DNA of 64,000 nucleotides from PGYT01 sp963675055 (GTDB lineage: Bacteria > Bacteroidota > Ignavibacteria > Ignavibacteriales > Melioribacteraceae): the NCBI GenBank assembly GCA_963675055.2, contig CAXXJE010000001.1:186001-250000 (forward strand), given 5' to 3'. Position 1 is the first letter of the stretch, and each line of letters opens with the position of its first letter. The notes under the pieces are model-generated. The model saw nothing but the letters and a program-made list of their open reading frames with translations. It ran no database searches and was not told the DNA's origin. The position numbers and the translations under genes are program-made. Below, piece after piece: positions 27,361 to 37,300 of this stretch.

Positions 27361-27392
27361 ATAGATGACATCTTCCGGAAGATGTCATCTAT
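27361..27392. repeat. GATGACATC-type palindrome, copy 3
   Basis: A 32-bp perfect palindrome with arms ATAGATGACATCTTCC/GGAAGATGTCATCTAT and no loop, in the gap between hsdM and the 84-residue gene (8 nt beyond the latter's stop). May end the short upstream transcript. Confidence 0.9.
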
Positions 27393-27400
27393 TGAGCTGC

Positions 27401-27655
27401 TTAAAATTCCTGATGCGATTTAATCAGTTTGCTTTTAGGTTCGTTTTCACGCGTGTTAAGATTATGCAGGTTATACCTGTCCTTTACAAGTTTACCTATT
27501 GTCTGGTTAACGGTATCGAGTTTGGTATCGCTAACCAGTCTTAAATACCTCTGAAATAAATCCCTGTCATTTTCAATCAAAAGAAATACCTGATCCGTAA
27601 TTTCCTCTGAAAAACGGTCGAGCACTTCGTTTGTAAAATCAGTAATAGCTGACAT
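27401..27655 (-). CDS. Small unrecognised protein upstream of hsdM
   Basis: An 84-residue, mostly helical, charged protein (MSAITDFTNEV start, then LIENDRDLFQRYLRLVSD and a Lys/Asn-rich end). No family was recognised, and no signal peptide or cysteine is present. It has a good SD (GAGGG before the ATG) and lies 134 nt upstream of hsdM on the same strand. GATGACATC palindromes flank it on both sides. Its place at the head of the R-M operon suggests a regulatory or accessory role, but this is only context. Confidence 0.6.
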   Translation of the reverse strand: MSAITDFTNEVLDRFSEEITDQVFLLIENDRDLFQRYLRLVSDTKLDTVNQTIGKLVKDRYNLHNLNTRENEPKSKLIKSHQEF

Positions 27656-27685
27656 TTTACCCTCATTTTTACTCGTGTATCAATA

Positions 27686-27718
27686 AAAGATGACATCTTT
27701 TAGAAAGATGTCATCTTT
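27686..27718. repeat. GATGACATC-type hairpin, copy 4
   Basis: Perfect 15-bp arms AAAGATGACATCTTT/AAAGATGTCATCTTT flank a TAG loop, 9 nt beyond the PP2C phosphatase gene stop. It marks the outer edge of the R-M island; on the minus strand it could terminate the phosphatase transcript. Confidence 0.9.
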
Positions 27719-27727
27719 AAACAGCTG

Positions 27728-30187
27728 TTATACTACTTTCACAATCATCATTGTCATGTCGTCGTACTGCTTAGCGCGGCCGATGAACTTTAGAGTATCC
27801 GTAAAAATTATTTCCATTATCTCGCGGGAAGACTTGTCCTTATTATCCTCAACAAGTTTCTGCAGCGCGTCTTCACCGAACTGAACGTCTTTTGTATTCA
27901 TAGCCTCGGTAAATCCGTCGGTGTAAAAAACCAGCAAGTCGCCGTTCTGCAGTTCAATTGCTTCTTCCTTAATAGTTTTGGAAAATAATATTCCTTTTTC
28001 CATACCTAGTGCAATTCCATCGGGCAGCAGGTATTTTGCCTGAGCCTCCGACTTACGAATAAACAACAGAGGATTATGTCCCGCACGCGCGTAAATAAAT
28101 TTGCGGGCTTCAAGATCGAACAATCCGTAAATGGCAGTTATAAACGATCCGCGTCCTACGTTCTCGTAAAACATCTCATTAATTTCGGATAGTATTTTTG
28201 ATGGAGATGCAAGTGTTCGGGAAAGCGCCTTAAAGAATCCTTTTGTTAGTGTCATAACAAACGCAGCTTTCGTTCCTTTACCTGCCACGTCACCGATAAT
28301 AACACTAAGTTTTTTGGAGTCGTGTTCAACAAAGTCATAATAGTCACCGCCGACTTCAAGTGCGGGCAGACATTTTGCTGCTATGTCGAGTCCCGGCATA
28401 CTGGGAGTTTCCGATGGCAGAAAGGATTCCTGGATACTTTTCGCGGCTTCAATTTCACCTCGTAATCTCTGGCGTTCGGTTATATTCTTCGCAAAGGCCG
28501 GAGTTATAGTATCCAGATCAAGTACCTTATCTTTTGTAAAAATACTAACGAAGCCGTATACTATGGGCAACGCGATTAATCCTATCAATAGTGGTATAGC
28601 GCCGCTTATATCCGAATCTTGTATAAAGAAGTAAGCGAATCCCGAATACAATGTTGAAAAAGTAAGTATGGAGACAAACACTGTTAACAGATTGAATCTT
28701 AAAAATGAATAAACTATTACAAGTGCCAGGATGAACTCAACTATTATCGTCACCCAGAATGGTTCGAGATTACCCTGTACTGTAAACACCCACACCAGCG
28801 AGCCGATTAACAGAAGCGCTGAATAGGAATTGAATCTTGTTTTAAGCAGACTAACTACAAACCCGACTGTAAAAGCAGTCTTAAATATAGTTCTGTACAA
28901 TTGCTGACCAAGCAGATATACAGGTCCGCCGCCGCTAAGATAAATACTGTCGGAATCGGTCATCGCTTCGACTGAAATCATGAAAAGGTGATCGAACAAA
29001 AATGTTAAAAGCGACCAAATGGATATCAAAAGCAATCCAAGTGCAAAACCGGTTAAAACCGATGCCCCGATATTCGAGTTAAGATAATAGCCATTTAGTA
29101 TCAGATCGAACTCGGTATACTTACGCTTCCAGACTTCGCGTCCGGTAGCTTCACTAACAGCCCAAATAATTATTATTCCCAATCCAACGAATAACGGTCC
29201 CAATACCCAGCCAATTACAATTTCCCATTCGAAATTCTGACTTGTCTCGAGAACTATTTCACCCAGCATTCCGATTGCAGAAACCACGCCCATGAATATG
29301 GCGGTCTTAAATCCAATTTCATACGCTCTGAATTTTTTAAAAGCGATAACCAGGAGTGTTATCATCAGCAGAATACCGATTATCAGGACCGACAACTTTG
29401 TAATCAGACCATTTGATTCGAAGTCCTGTTCAATATCCTGTTTAACATCGAATCCGGATATCATATTCCCTTTTACGGAGACATTAATTTTAACATCGTT
29501 GCCTGAAAAATCATCGTGTGAAATAAAATTAAACCGGTAGTCAGTCTTTTTAGATTCGTAGATTTCATTATTTTCAACTTCAGCGCCTTTTTCATCCGTG
29601 AAACTTATGGACAACTCTTTCGAGATTTCATTTGCACCGCTATCCATAGTATCGGGGAGCAGATTTTTATAAACGCAATAATGATCAAGGAATTTCATTG
29701 TAATATTTTTAGCCTGCGTTTCGTTAATTGCCTTAAGTTTCGATTTGTCATCCAATTCAACTTCAAAACTCATCAGGTTGCCCGAAGGATCGTAATCCAC
29801 ACGAATACCGCCTATCAGGTTTTCCAGTCTATTCCTTATCACTACATCTTCCGACTTATCATCATCAACAACTCTTTTCCATCTTGTTTTCCACCTGTAA
29901 CCGGCCATTCCGTCGGCAACGAGTTTGTTGGTTTGCTCAACCCCGTTTAACATATGGGATTGCCGAAGCAGTTTTTTATCTGCCTCAAACTCGATTGAAG
30001 GTTTGAGATTTTCATCATATAATCCTAGTGTTTCCAGTAATTCCTCGGACTTCTCCAAAATTGCCTTCTTTTCGGTAACCTTCTTAAGTCCGGCATAGGG
30101 ATTTACTTTCGGATAAATGAAAATAACGATTGGAATTACTAGAATTAATGAAGCTGCGAACAATAAAATCGATTTGCTTTTATTCAT
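27728..30187 (-). CDS. Membrane SpoIIE/RsbU-type PP2C serine phosphatase
   Basis: An 819-residue sensor phosphatase. A first membrane segment (residues 8-25) is followed by a periplasmic region to about 255, then about eight membrane helices (260-575). The C-terminal PP2C-like domain begins with the helix EIEAAKSIQESFLP and has metal-binding GGDYYDF, IGDVAGKGTKAAF and a final DGFTEAMN. Such phosphatases dephosphorylate anti-anti-sigma factors in partner-switching pathways controlling stress or envelope responses. No anti-sigma or STAS gene is adjacent, so its target lies elsewhere. The periplasmic part suggests an extracytoplasmic signal. It is separated from the R-M island by the palindrome at 27686. 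Confidence 0.88.
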   Translation of the reverse strand: MNKSKSILLFAASLILVIPIVIFIYPKVNPYAGLKKVTEKKAILEKSEELLETLGLYDENLKPSIEFEADKKLLRQSHMLNGVEQTNKLVADGMAGYRWKTRWKRVVDDDKSEDVVIRNRLENLIGGIRVDYDPSGNLMSFEVELDDKSKLKAINETQAKNITMKFLDHYCVYKNLLPDTMDSGANEISKELSISFTDEKGAEVENNEIYESKKTDYRFNFISHDDFSGNDVKINVSVKGNMISGFDVKQDIEQDFESNGLITKLSVLIIGILLMITLLVIAFKKFRAYEIGFKTAIFMGVVSAIGMLGEIVLETSQNFEWEIVIGWVLGPLFVGLGIIIIWAVSEATGREVWKRKYTEFDLILNGYYLNSNIGASVLTGFALGLLLISIWSLLTFLFDHLFMISVEAMTDSDSIYLSGGGPVYLLGQQLYRTIFKTAFTVGFVVSLLKTRFNSYSALLLIGSLVWVFTVQGNLEPFWVTIIVEFILALVIVYSFLRFNLLTVFVSILTFSTLYSGFAYFFIQDSDISGAIPLLIGLIALPIVYGFVSIFTKDKVLDLDTITPAFAKNITERQRLRGEIEAAKSIQESFLPSETPSMPGLDIAAKCLPALEVGGDYYDFVEHDSKKLSVIIGDVAGKGTKAAFVMTLTKGFFKALSRTLASPSKILSEINEMFYENVGRGSFITAIYGLFDLEARKFIYARAGHNPLLFIRKSEAQAKYLLPDGIALGMEKGILFSKTIKEEAIELQNGDLLVFYTDGFTEAMNTKDVQFGEDALQKLVEDNKDKSSREIMEIIFTDTLKFIGRAKQYDDMTMMIVKVV

Positions 30188-30399
30188 ATAATTATTCCGG
30201 AATTTGCTGGTTCCTTAAAAATAACCATTAAGTGGGAAAAATCCCTCCCCAATTCGGCAATTAAACCTAAAGGCATCATAATCTTAATAAGATTTTGGAT
30301 GCGGAAACAAACTAATTGTTCCTTACTGAAGATTAATATTTACAATATTTATTAATTTACTTAAAATAATATTACAATTAGAACTAACGAATACTGGTT

Positions 30400-31083
30400 A
30401 TGTTAAGAACCCTTGCACTAATATTACTCTTCACTTTTATAAACATTGACGCACAATTTATTCAAGGCACTTACGAGGGAGAAGCACTCGGTCGAAAAGA
30501 CGCCGAACACTCGGGAATAATAACGGTACGCGTCTCTCTATCGGACGATAGAATTGAAAATATTGATGTTACCGAATTCGATCAGAATACTGATCATAAA
30601 AAATACGGACTGCACGTAACTGAAGCACTTGAACGCATTCCCAAAAGGATAATAAATTCTCAGTCAGTATTTGTTGACGCCGTTTCAATGGCCACTGCCA
30701 CCTCACAGGCGATTGAACTTGCAGTCGCAAGGGCTATATATAAGGGATTAAAAAAGGATTATCTTTCAGGCATATACAGGTCAACGGTTACAGGATGGCG
30801 GAGTAAAAAATTTCGGGGAAATATTGAAGTAGAAGTGGAATTATCCGATGAAACTATTAAAAAAATTAAAGTTGTAAAATTCGAACAGGATACCTTGCAC
30901 AAAAAGTACGGTTCTCTTGCAGAAAATGCCCGTGAGATGATCCCGGAAGAGGTAATTAAAAATCAAAATCTGGAAGTTGACGCAGTAAGCGGTGCAACAA
31001 TGAGTTCCAATGCAATTTTATTAGCAGTTTCTAAGTCCTTAAAAAGAGCTTTGAAAGACGGGCAAAAAGAAAAAAGGAATTAA
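30400..31083 (+). CDS. Exported protein with two FMN-binding domains
   Basis: The 227-residue product has a signal peptide ending near INIDAQF (about 20). Two FMN_bind domains follow in tandem: residues about 22-120 (GTYEGEALG.. ..VDAVSMATATS) and about 128-220 (GIYRSTVTGW.. ..VDAVSGATMSS). The second has the S(G)AT motif in which a Thr can receive FMN through a phosphoester bond (as in NqrC/RnfG). The first has SMATAT, so covalent attachment there is less certain. It would act as a periplasmic flavin carrier. It is first in the plus-strand redox cluster, 183 nt before a tetraheme cytochrome, and may feed electrons to the multiheme proteins. Confidence 0.85.
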   Translation: MLRTLALILLFTFINIDAQFIQGTYEGEALGRKDAEHSGIITVRVSLSDDRIENIDVTEFDQNTDHKKYGLHVTEALERIPKRIINSQSVFVDAVSMATATSQAIELAVARAIYKGLKKDYLSGIYRSTVTGWRSKKFRGNIEVEVELSDETIKKIKVVKFEQDTLHKKYGSLAENAREMIPEEVIKNQNLEVDAVSGATMSSNAILLAVSKSLKRALKDGQKEKRN

Positions 31084-31266
31084 ATATCCGAATGTAACAT
31101 TATAAAAAGAGTCGTTTATTAGCTGTTTTAGGGATTTTCCCGGGATGAAACAATACGGTTCAAAAAATTAAGATAAATTGATGCGATTTATATATTTTTT
31201 TTCTAAATTATCGTTGTATTAAAAATGATATCAGCATCCTAACATTCAATATTAAGGGAGTTAAAA

Positions 31267-31818
31267 ATGTTAAGAACACTAACCTTACTCGTTGCGGTAG
31301 CATTCCTGGCTACATCACTTGCGTTTACTTATAACAAACAGGATGACGGCAAGAAATACGGTTATATCGGCGCAAAAAAATGCGGTATGTGCCATAAAAA
31401 AGAAAAGGACGGCGCACAATTAAAGAAATGGGAGGAAGGACCTCACGCAAAAGCTTATGAGAACTTAAAAGCTGCTGATGCTGAAGCAGTTAAAAACGAT
31501 GCATGTCTTAAATGTCACGCAACAGGCGCCGGATCCGATGCCTCATTGAACGACAAGAAATTCAGTATTGAAGAGGGTGTTCAGTGCGAAGCCTGCCACG
31601 GACCGGGTTCCGAATACAAATCGATGAAGATTATGAAAGACCATGACAAATCCGTAGCAAACGGATTGATAGTATGGGAAAACGACGAAGCAATTGCTAA
31701 AATGTGTATGGACTGCCACAGTATGGATGCTAAGAAAGCCGCTTATGCCGACCATAAAGATAAAGAATTCAAATTCGAAGAAATGTATGCTAAAGTAAAA
31801 CATAACAAACCTGAATAA
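31267..31818 (+). CDS. Periplasmic tetraheme cytochrome c (cytochrome c554-like)
   Basis: The 183-residue product has a signal peptide (about 20 residues; nearly the same start as the FMN protein). Four heme sites CXXCH lie at C39-H43, C80-H84, C107-H111 and C147-H151. The spacing, YIGAKKCGMCH start, and EEGVQCEACHGPGSEY segment match the cytochrome c554 family, small electron carriers of the periplasm. It probably shuttles electrons between the inner-membrane quinone pool and the outer-membrane conduit encoded next (18-nt gap). GGGAG precedes the ATG. Confidence 0.92.
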   Translation: MLRTLTLLVAVAFLATSLAFTYNKQDDGKKYGYIGAKKCGMCHKKEKDGAQLKKWEEGPHAKAYENLKAADAEAVKNDACLKCHATGAGSDASLNDKKFSIEEGVQCEACHGPGSEYKSMKIMKDHDKSVANGLIVWENDEAIAKMCMDCHSMDAKKAAYADHKDKEFKFEEMYAKVKHNKPE

Positions 31819-31836
31819 ACCGAAGAAGGCATAATA

Positions 31837-33108
31837 ATGAAAAAGTATTTAATTGTACTTCTATTATTACCTGCGATTGTTTTTGCGCAAAATATTAACG
31901 GTCGGTTTTCATCTTCGGCTTATACCTTCGAAAGGTACGATATCAACCAGAATTCGGATTTATATGTAAGGACTTTTCAGTCCTTACTTTTAAATATAAA
32001 CGAAGGTCAGTTTTCAGTTAAGACACGTATGAACTTCGAGGCCGACATTGCTAATACTCTCGATAACGATCCGAGGCTGCGCTTCTATAATTTATATGTG
32101 GAAGGAAGAAAACTATTTGACGTAGCTACTGTCAGGGTCGGAAGACAATCACTCATTAACTCTTTTGCCGGCGGTGTTTACGACGGCGCTTCGCTGAAAC
32201 TCAAACACAAGGGTTACGAGCTTTCAGGTTTTTACGGAGGGAATGTACCGGCTTACCAGAAATTCGAACTGACCGATGATTTCAGCAACGATTATGTACT
32301 CGGCGGGAAATTTGTAGCAACTTCTCTCGAGCATTTCAGGTTTGCCGTTAGTTATATTGACAAGAACTTCAAACCGATGGAATACGAAGCGCTTAGACTT
32401 GATGAGAATTTCAATCCTATTACCGTGCTTATTCAGAGAAATTCCAATCAGTACAAGTTCGCTTCTGCGGAAGCATCCTACACGCTTGAGGATAAGCTGG
32501 AGGTAAATACCGGGATTGAATACGATCTTAATTTCCTGACCATGTCCAAGATTGAAGTTGCGGGAAGGTATAATGTAACCGATGCTCTGGGTGTCAGCGC
32601 TTATTTCAATAATCGCGAGCCGAGGCTAAGCTACAACTCGATTTTCAGTGTATTTAATTACGGTAACTCACAGGAAATTGAAGCGGGAGCCGATTATAAG
32701 ATCAATGATCAATTCACTGTTAAAGGCAAGTTTGCCAATGTGAAGTACGAAGACGATGACGCGCAGAGACTTTCCGTCGGTTTGAACTCGATATATGGTT
32801 CGCTTAATTACAGAAAGACCTTCGGATATGCCGGTGAACTTGACGCAGTATCACTTTACACTGCAAAGACTATAATGGAAGGATTTTTAACCGGTTCGGC
32901 CGGAGTTAGTTATACTTCTTACAAACTTACTCCTGAATCAGACACCAACAACCTTGCGAGTGTTCTTCTCGGTGTTAACGTTCGTCCATGGAGAAATTTA
33001 TCGGTCGATCTGCAGGGACAGTACATGGATAATAAAATCTATAAAAATGATTTAAGATTACTACTTAAAATCAATCATTGGTTTAACACTAACTTAAGCA
33101 TACTATAA
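31837..33108 (+). CDS. Outer-membrane beta-barrel protein, putative porin of a porin-cytochrome conduit
   Basis: The 423-residue product has a signal peptide ending VFAQN (about 19). Many alternating aromatic/polar strands follow (for example LYVRTFQSLLLNI, FSVKTRMNFEAD, YELSGFYGGNV, LSVDLQGQYMDN) with acidic turns, giving a barrel of perhaps 16 or more strands. There is no heme motif or catalytic site. It lies directly between a tetraheme and a 14-heme cytochrome gene (gaps of 18 and 1 nt), the order of porin-cytochrome electron conduits, where a barrel insulates the cytochrome through the outer membrane. No sequence match to MtrB/PioB is claimed; the role is from context. Confidence 0.75.
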   Translation: MKKYLIVLLLLPAIVFAQNINGRFSSSAYTFERYDINQNSDLYVRTFQSLLLNINEGQFSVKTRMNFEADIANTLDNDPRLRFYNLYVEGRKLFDVATVRVGRQSLINSFAGGVYDGASLKLKHKGYELSGFYGGNVPAYQKFELTDDFSNDYVLGGKFVATSLEHFRFAVSYIDKNFKPMEYEALRLDENFNPITVLIQRNSNQYKFASAEASYTLEDKLEVNTGIEYDLNFLTMSKIEVAGRYNVTDALGVSAYFNNREPRLSYNSIFSVFNYGNSQEIEAGADYKINDQFTVKGKFANVKYEDDDAQRLSVGLNSIYGSLNYRKTFGYAGELDAVSLYTAKTIMEGFLTGSAGVSYTSYKLTPESDTNNLASVLLGVNVRPWRNLSVDLQGQYMDNKIYKNDLRLLLKINHWFNTNLSIL

Positions 33109-33109
33109 T

Positions 33110-34309
33110 ATGAAAACGAAATTTTACTATATAACCGCTTTAGGTTTATTGTCCTTAGTATGGGTTTTTAATCCGATGAGTTCGAAAGCCGATGAGAAAC
33201 CATCTAACAAGGATATTATTAAGTTCTCACACTCCTTCCATGCTGAAATGGAAGTCGCATGTGCCGACTGCCACAATGCTGTTCCGGAAAGCGCTTCACT
33301 TTCGGATAATCTTCTTCCGACAATGGATGCCTGTGCAAGTTGTCATGATGTGGAAGATGATGAGAACTGTGAAACCTGTCACTACGAAGATGTTTACGAA
33401 ACTTTTACTCCCGCTGTTACAGAACTTGTGTTCGATCACAGTTTCCATATGGAGGAACAGGAAATGGAGTGCCAGACCTGCCACAAGGGCTTTACGGAAG
33501 TTGATTACGGCAGCGAGCTTGAAACTGCCAATCCTGATATGGGAACATGTTTCAGTTGTCATAACAACCAAACAGTTGCTTCAAATGCCTGCGAGTCATG
33601 CCATATTTCAACAGCAAATTTAACTCCCGAATCACATACAAAAGTAGACTTCTTCGACAATCATAAGTTCAGCGCAAATCATCCTGACGCTGATTGTGCA
33701 ATGTGCCATGACGATAACTTCTGCGAAACCTGTCACGTATCAACGGTTGCACTGGATGCTCAGAATACGGCAAGTGATTTTTACACACCGTATTCGCCTC
33801 ACACTTATACCGATAATACAAAACAGCAGCAGATCACCCGGGTTCATGACCTTAATTACAGGTTTACACACGGTATTGACGCAAAAGGGAAAACATTTGA
33901 ATGTACTACATGTCATGAAACAGAAACTTTCTGTAACGAATGTCACCAGAGCAGCGGCGGTGATTATGCTTTAGGCGGATTCGTACCTCTGTCGCATTCT
34001 CAGCCGGACTTTACAACTCTCGGTGTGGGAACAGGAGGTGGTCTTCATGCAGAACTCGCACGTCGTGATATTGAAAGCTGCGCTTCCTGTCATGAAACTC
34101 AGGGCGCCGATGCTAATTGCATTATATGTCATACCGATAACGATGGTATTGAAGGTACAAATCCGCGCACACATGAAGTTAATTTTATGAAAGATATAGA
34201 AGGCGATTGGCACAGTGATGCCGGAGCCGTTTGTTTTGATTGTCACACCGATCCGTTTGCTCAGTCACGAACTGCCGGACAGGGTTTCTGTGGTTATTGT
34301 CACAACTAA
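33110..34309 (+). CDS. Exported 14-heme cytochrome c
   Basis: The 399-residue product has a Sec signal (to about residue 27) and 14 CXXCH motifs. The first is CADCH near residue 51, the last CGYCH at the very C-terminus. Many additional His residues (for example FSHSFH, FDHSFHMEE, FDNHKFSANHP) supply the second axial ligands, so most hemes should be bis-His. The start is 1 nt after the barrel gene stop, so the two are coupled. It may be the barrel-embedded or periplasmic electron conductor. The sequence does not resemble a decaheme MtrA core closely enough to name it. Confidence 0.92.
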   Translation: MKTKFYYITALGLLSLVWVFNPMSSKADEKPSNKDIIKFSHSFHAEMEVACADCHNAVPESASLSDNLLPTMDACASCHDVEDDENCETCHYEDVYETFTPAVTELVFDHSFHMEEQEMECQTCHKGFTEVDYGSELETANPDMGTCFSCHNNQTVASNACESCHISTANLTPESHTKVDFFDNHKFSANHPDADCAMCHDDNFCETCHVSTVALDAQNTASDFYTPYSPHTYTDNTKQQQITRVHDLNYRFTHGIDAKGKTFECTTCHETETFCNECHQSSGGDYALGGFVPLSHSQPDFTTLGVGTGGGLHAELARRDIESCASCHETQGADANCIICHTDNDGIEGTNPRTHEVNFMKDIEGDWHSDAGAVCFDCHTDPFAQSRTAGQGFCGYCHN

Positions 34310-34326
34310 AGTAGGTAATTAAAAAA

Positions 34327-37300
34327 ATGACAAAATACTTTTATATACTTTCAATCGCTGCTCTGGTGTTCCTGTTTGCCTGCAGCGAGGTTAAAGATGA
34401 TATTACGGTTCCGGCAACTGTTTCCGTGCACGGCGAAGGAGTACTTACTCCCGAATCGGCAGACTTTCATGGTAAACTTGATGACAGCGGAATGGATCTT
34501 TGTCTGGAATGTCACGGTGCGAATTTCGATGGCGGAACAGCACAGAGCAGTTGCGTGGAATGTCATTCCACTATTGCTTTACATAAAGAGGGAATCCTCC
34601 AGACTTCATCGGATAATTTCCACGGCAAATATTTTGCCGCCAATCAAATTGATATGGATGCGTGCAGTATGTGTCATGGTTCCGACTTTGCAGGCGGTGT
34701 TTCCTCACCCGGATGCGTTGAGTGTCACTCAACAATAAGCGTACACCAGGCAGGTATTGTTGATCCTGCATCTGATGCTTTCCACGCTAAGTTTATGAAA
34801 AGCAATAACGCAGATTTAGCTGCGTGCGGATCCTGTCACGGAACGAATTTACTGGGCGGTACATCTGCTCCAACCTGCGCTACCTGCCATACGGGAATAG
34901 ATGTACACCAGACAGGTATACTCGACGGTACTTCAGCTAATTTCCATGGAAAATTCATTGCTGATAACAATATTGACCTGTCGACATGTTCATCGTGTCA
35001 CGGGTCCGATTTCAAAGGCGGATTATTGGCAACTAACTGTACTACATGTCACACCACCATAGATGTTCATACTTCAATGACACTCGAATCACACGGGCAA
35101 TACTTCGCAGATCAGAATCTTGATATTAACAGTTGTTCAAGTTGTCACGGAGTGGATTTTGAAGGTGGCGATTCAGCGCCCGCTTGCGCAACGTGTCATA
35201 GCACTATAAATGTTCATAAAGAAGGTATAACCGATCCGGCTTCGCCGAACTTCCACGGCAAGTATATGGCTGACAACAGTGCGGATCTTGAAGCATGTGC
35301 AAGCTGCCACGGTATTGATTTTACCGGCGGCGTTGCTGCGCCCGGTTGTACAACCTGTCATGAGACAATAGGAGTTCACCAGGACGGCATAACCGATTCG
35401 GAATCGCCCAACTTCCACGGTAAATACTTTGCAGGAAATGATGCGTCGTTAACCGAATGCTCAAGCTGCCACGGTACTGATTTCTCAGGCGGAATGGTTG
35501 CTTCGGGCTGCGTAACATGTCACAGTTCGATTAACGTTCACCAGGATGGCTATGATGATGAAACTTCAGATAAATTCCATGGCAAGTTCCTCGGCGCAAA
35601 CAATCTTGAACTTGAAGCATGCTCAACATGTCACGGAACTGGTTTCGAAGGGGGGGAATCCGCACCCGGATGTATAACCTGTCACCCGAGTATCGGCATT
35701 CACCAGGACGGTATTATTGAAACAGGCTCAGATAATTTCCACAGTAAATTCATGCTGGCTAACAGTTTCGAGTTAGACGACTGTGCATCCTGCCACGGTT
35801 CGGATTTCACAGGCGGTTCATCAGCAACAACATGCGTCACCTGTCATAACTCCATCGGAGTTCACCAGGACGGACTTCTGGATAAAGATTCCGACAAATT
35901 CCACGGCAAGTTCCTAGGTGTAAACAACCTTGAACTGGCTGATTGCGCCACATGTCACGGCGAAGATTTAAGCGGCGGAACACTCGCTTCCAATTGTGTT
36001 ACCTGCCACCCGACCGTCGGAATACACAAAGACGGCATTATTGATGCTAACTCGGATAACTTCCACGGTAAATTTATTGCTGCCAACAATACGGAACTTA
36101 CCGAGTGTGCAAGTTGTCATGGCGTTGATTTTACAGGCGGTTCTTCAGCTACAACTTGCGTTACCTGCCATAGTTCAGTCGGTGTTCATAAAGAAGGAAT
36201 CATGAGCAAAGATTCACCGGACTTCCACGGTAAATTCCTCGGGGCAAATAATGCTGAACTTGAAGACTGCTCAACCTGTCACGGAAGTGATTTTGAAGGT
36301 GGCGCTGCTGCACCAGGCTGTGTAACCTGCCATGCTACCATCGTAGTTCACAAGGATGGTATACTCGATCAGAATTCTACGAACTTCCATGGAACATATA
36401 TTAATAGCAATGAGATTCAGTTAACCGAGTGCGCAAGTTGTCATGGTGTTGACTTTACCGGCGGTTCCTCCGCCCCTTCATGCGTAACATGCCATGCAGG
36501 AATCGGAGTTCATACTGCTAATATCATGACAACCGGATCAGATGAGTTTCACGGGTACTTCTTCGGCAATAGCGATGCCGGGTTAAGTTCGTGCGCAACC
36601 TGCCACGGTTCGGAATACGAAGGAGGCGAGTTCGCGCCTTCATGCGTAACCTGCCACGATCAGACAATTATTGTCCACAAGGATGGTGTTGTTGATGTAA
36701 ACTCGGATAACTTCCACGGCAAGTTCATGGCGGACAACAGTATTGAATTCGAACCTTGCCAGACCTGTCACGGTGAAGATTTCGCTGGCGGAATGTCGGC
36801 ACCGGGATGTGTGACATGTCACTCATCAATTGATGTACACAGCGGCGAAATAAATCATCCGTATAGCGATAAATTCCACGGACTATATATGATAAATAAT
36901 GCCTGGGATCTGGGCGACTGTAAAACATGTCACAGCACAGACTTCAGCGGCGGTTTAATGGCGCCTTCATGCGAGTCCTGCCATGTCTATGATGACGGTC
37001 CGGAAGCATGTAACACTTGTCACGGAGACTTCGGAGATATTGCCAGACCAGCTCCGCCGAAAGATCTTGCAAGGCACATAGAAACCACTTACAGCGGTGT
37101 CGGTGCTCATGCAAACCATTTGTATGATGGAAAACTTGGCGCTGATGTTCAGTGTTACCAGTGCCATACGGAACCGGCTAGTGTCGCAGGACATATTGAT
37201 GACCTCCCTGCTGAAATCGTATTTGGATCGTTAGCTGATCCGAATTCAAGCGCGCAGTACGATTTCAACTCAAATACGTGTTCCAATACATATTGTCACG

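Noticed and set aside
33192..33974. Overlapping plus- and minus-strand open frames over the cytochrome genes
   Set aside because: They arise from TGYCAY-rich heme codons in other frames, lack ribosome sites and show no family features.
34501..36984. Assembly collapse or recent slippage in the cytochrome repeats
   Set aside because: Units differ at many silent and coding positions, and the frame is unbroken over sixteen units, so the array is old and probably correctly assembled in order; unit number could still vary between strains.
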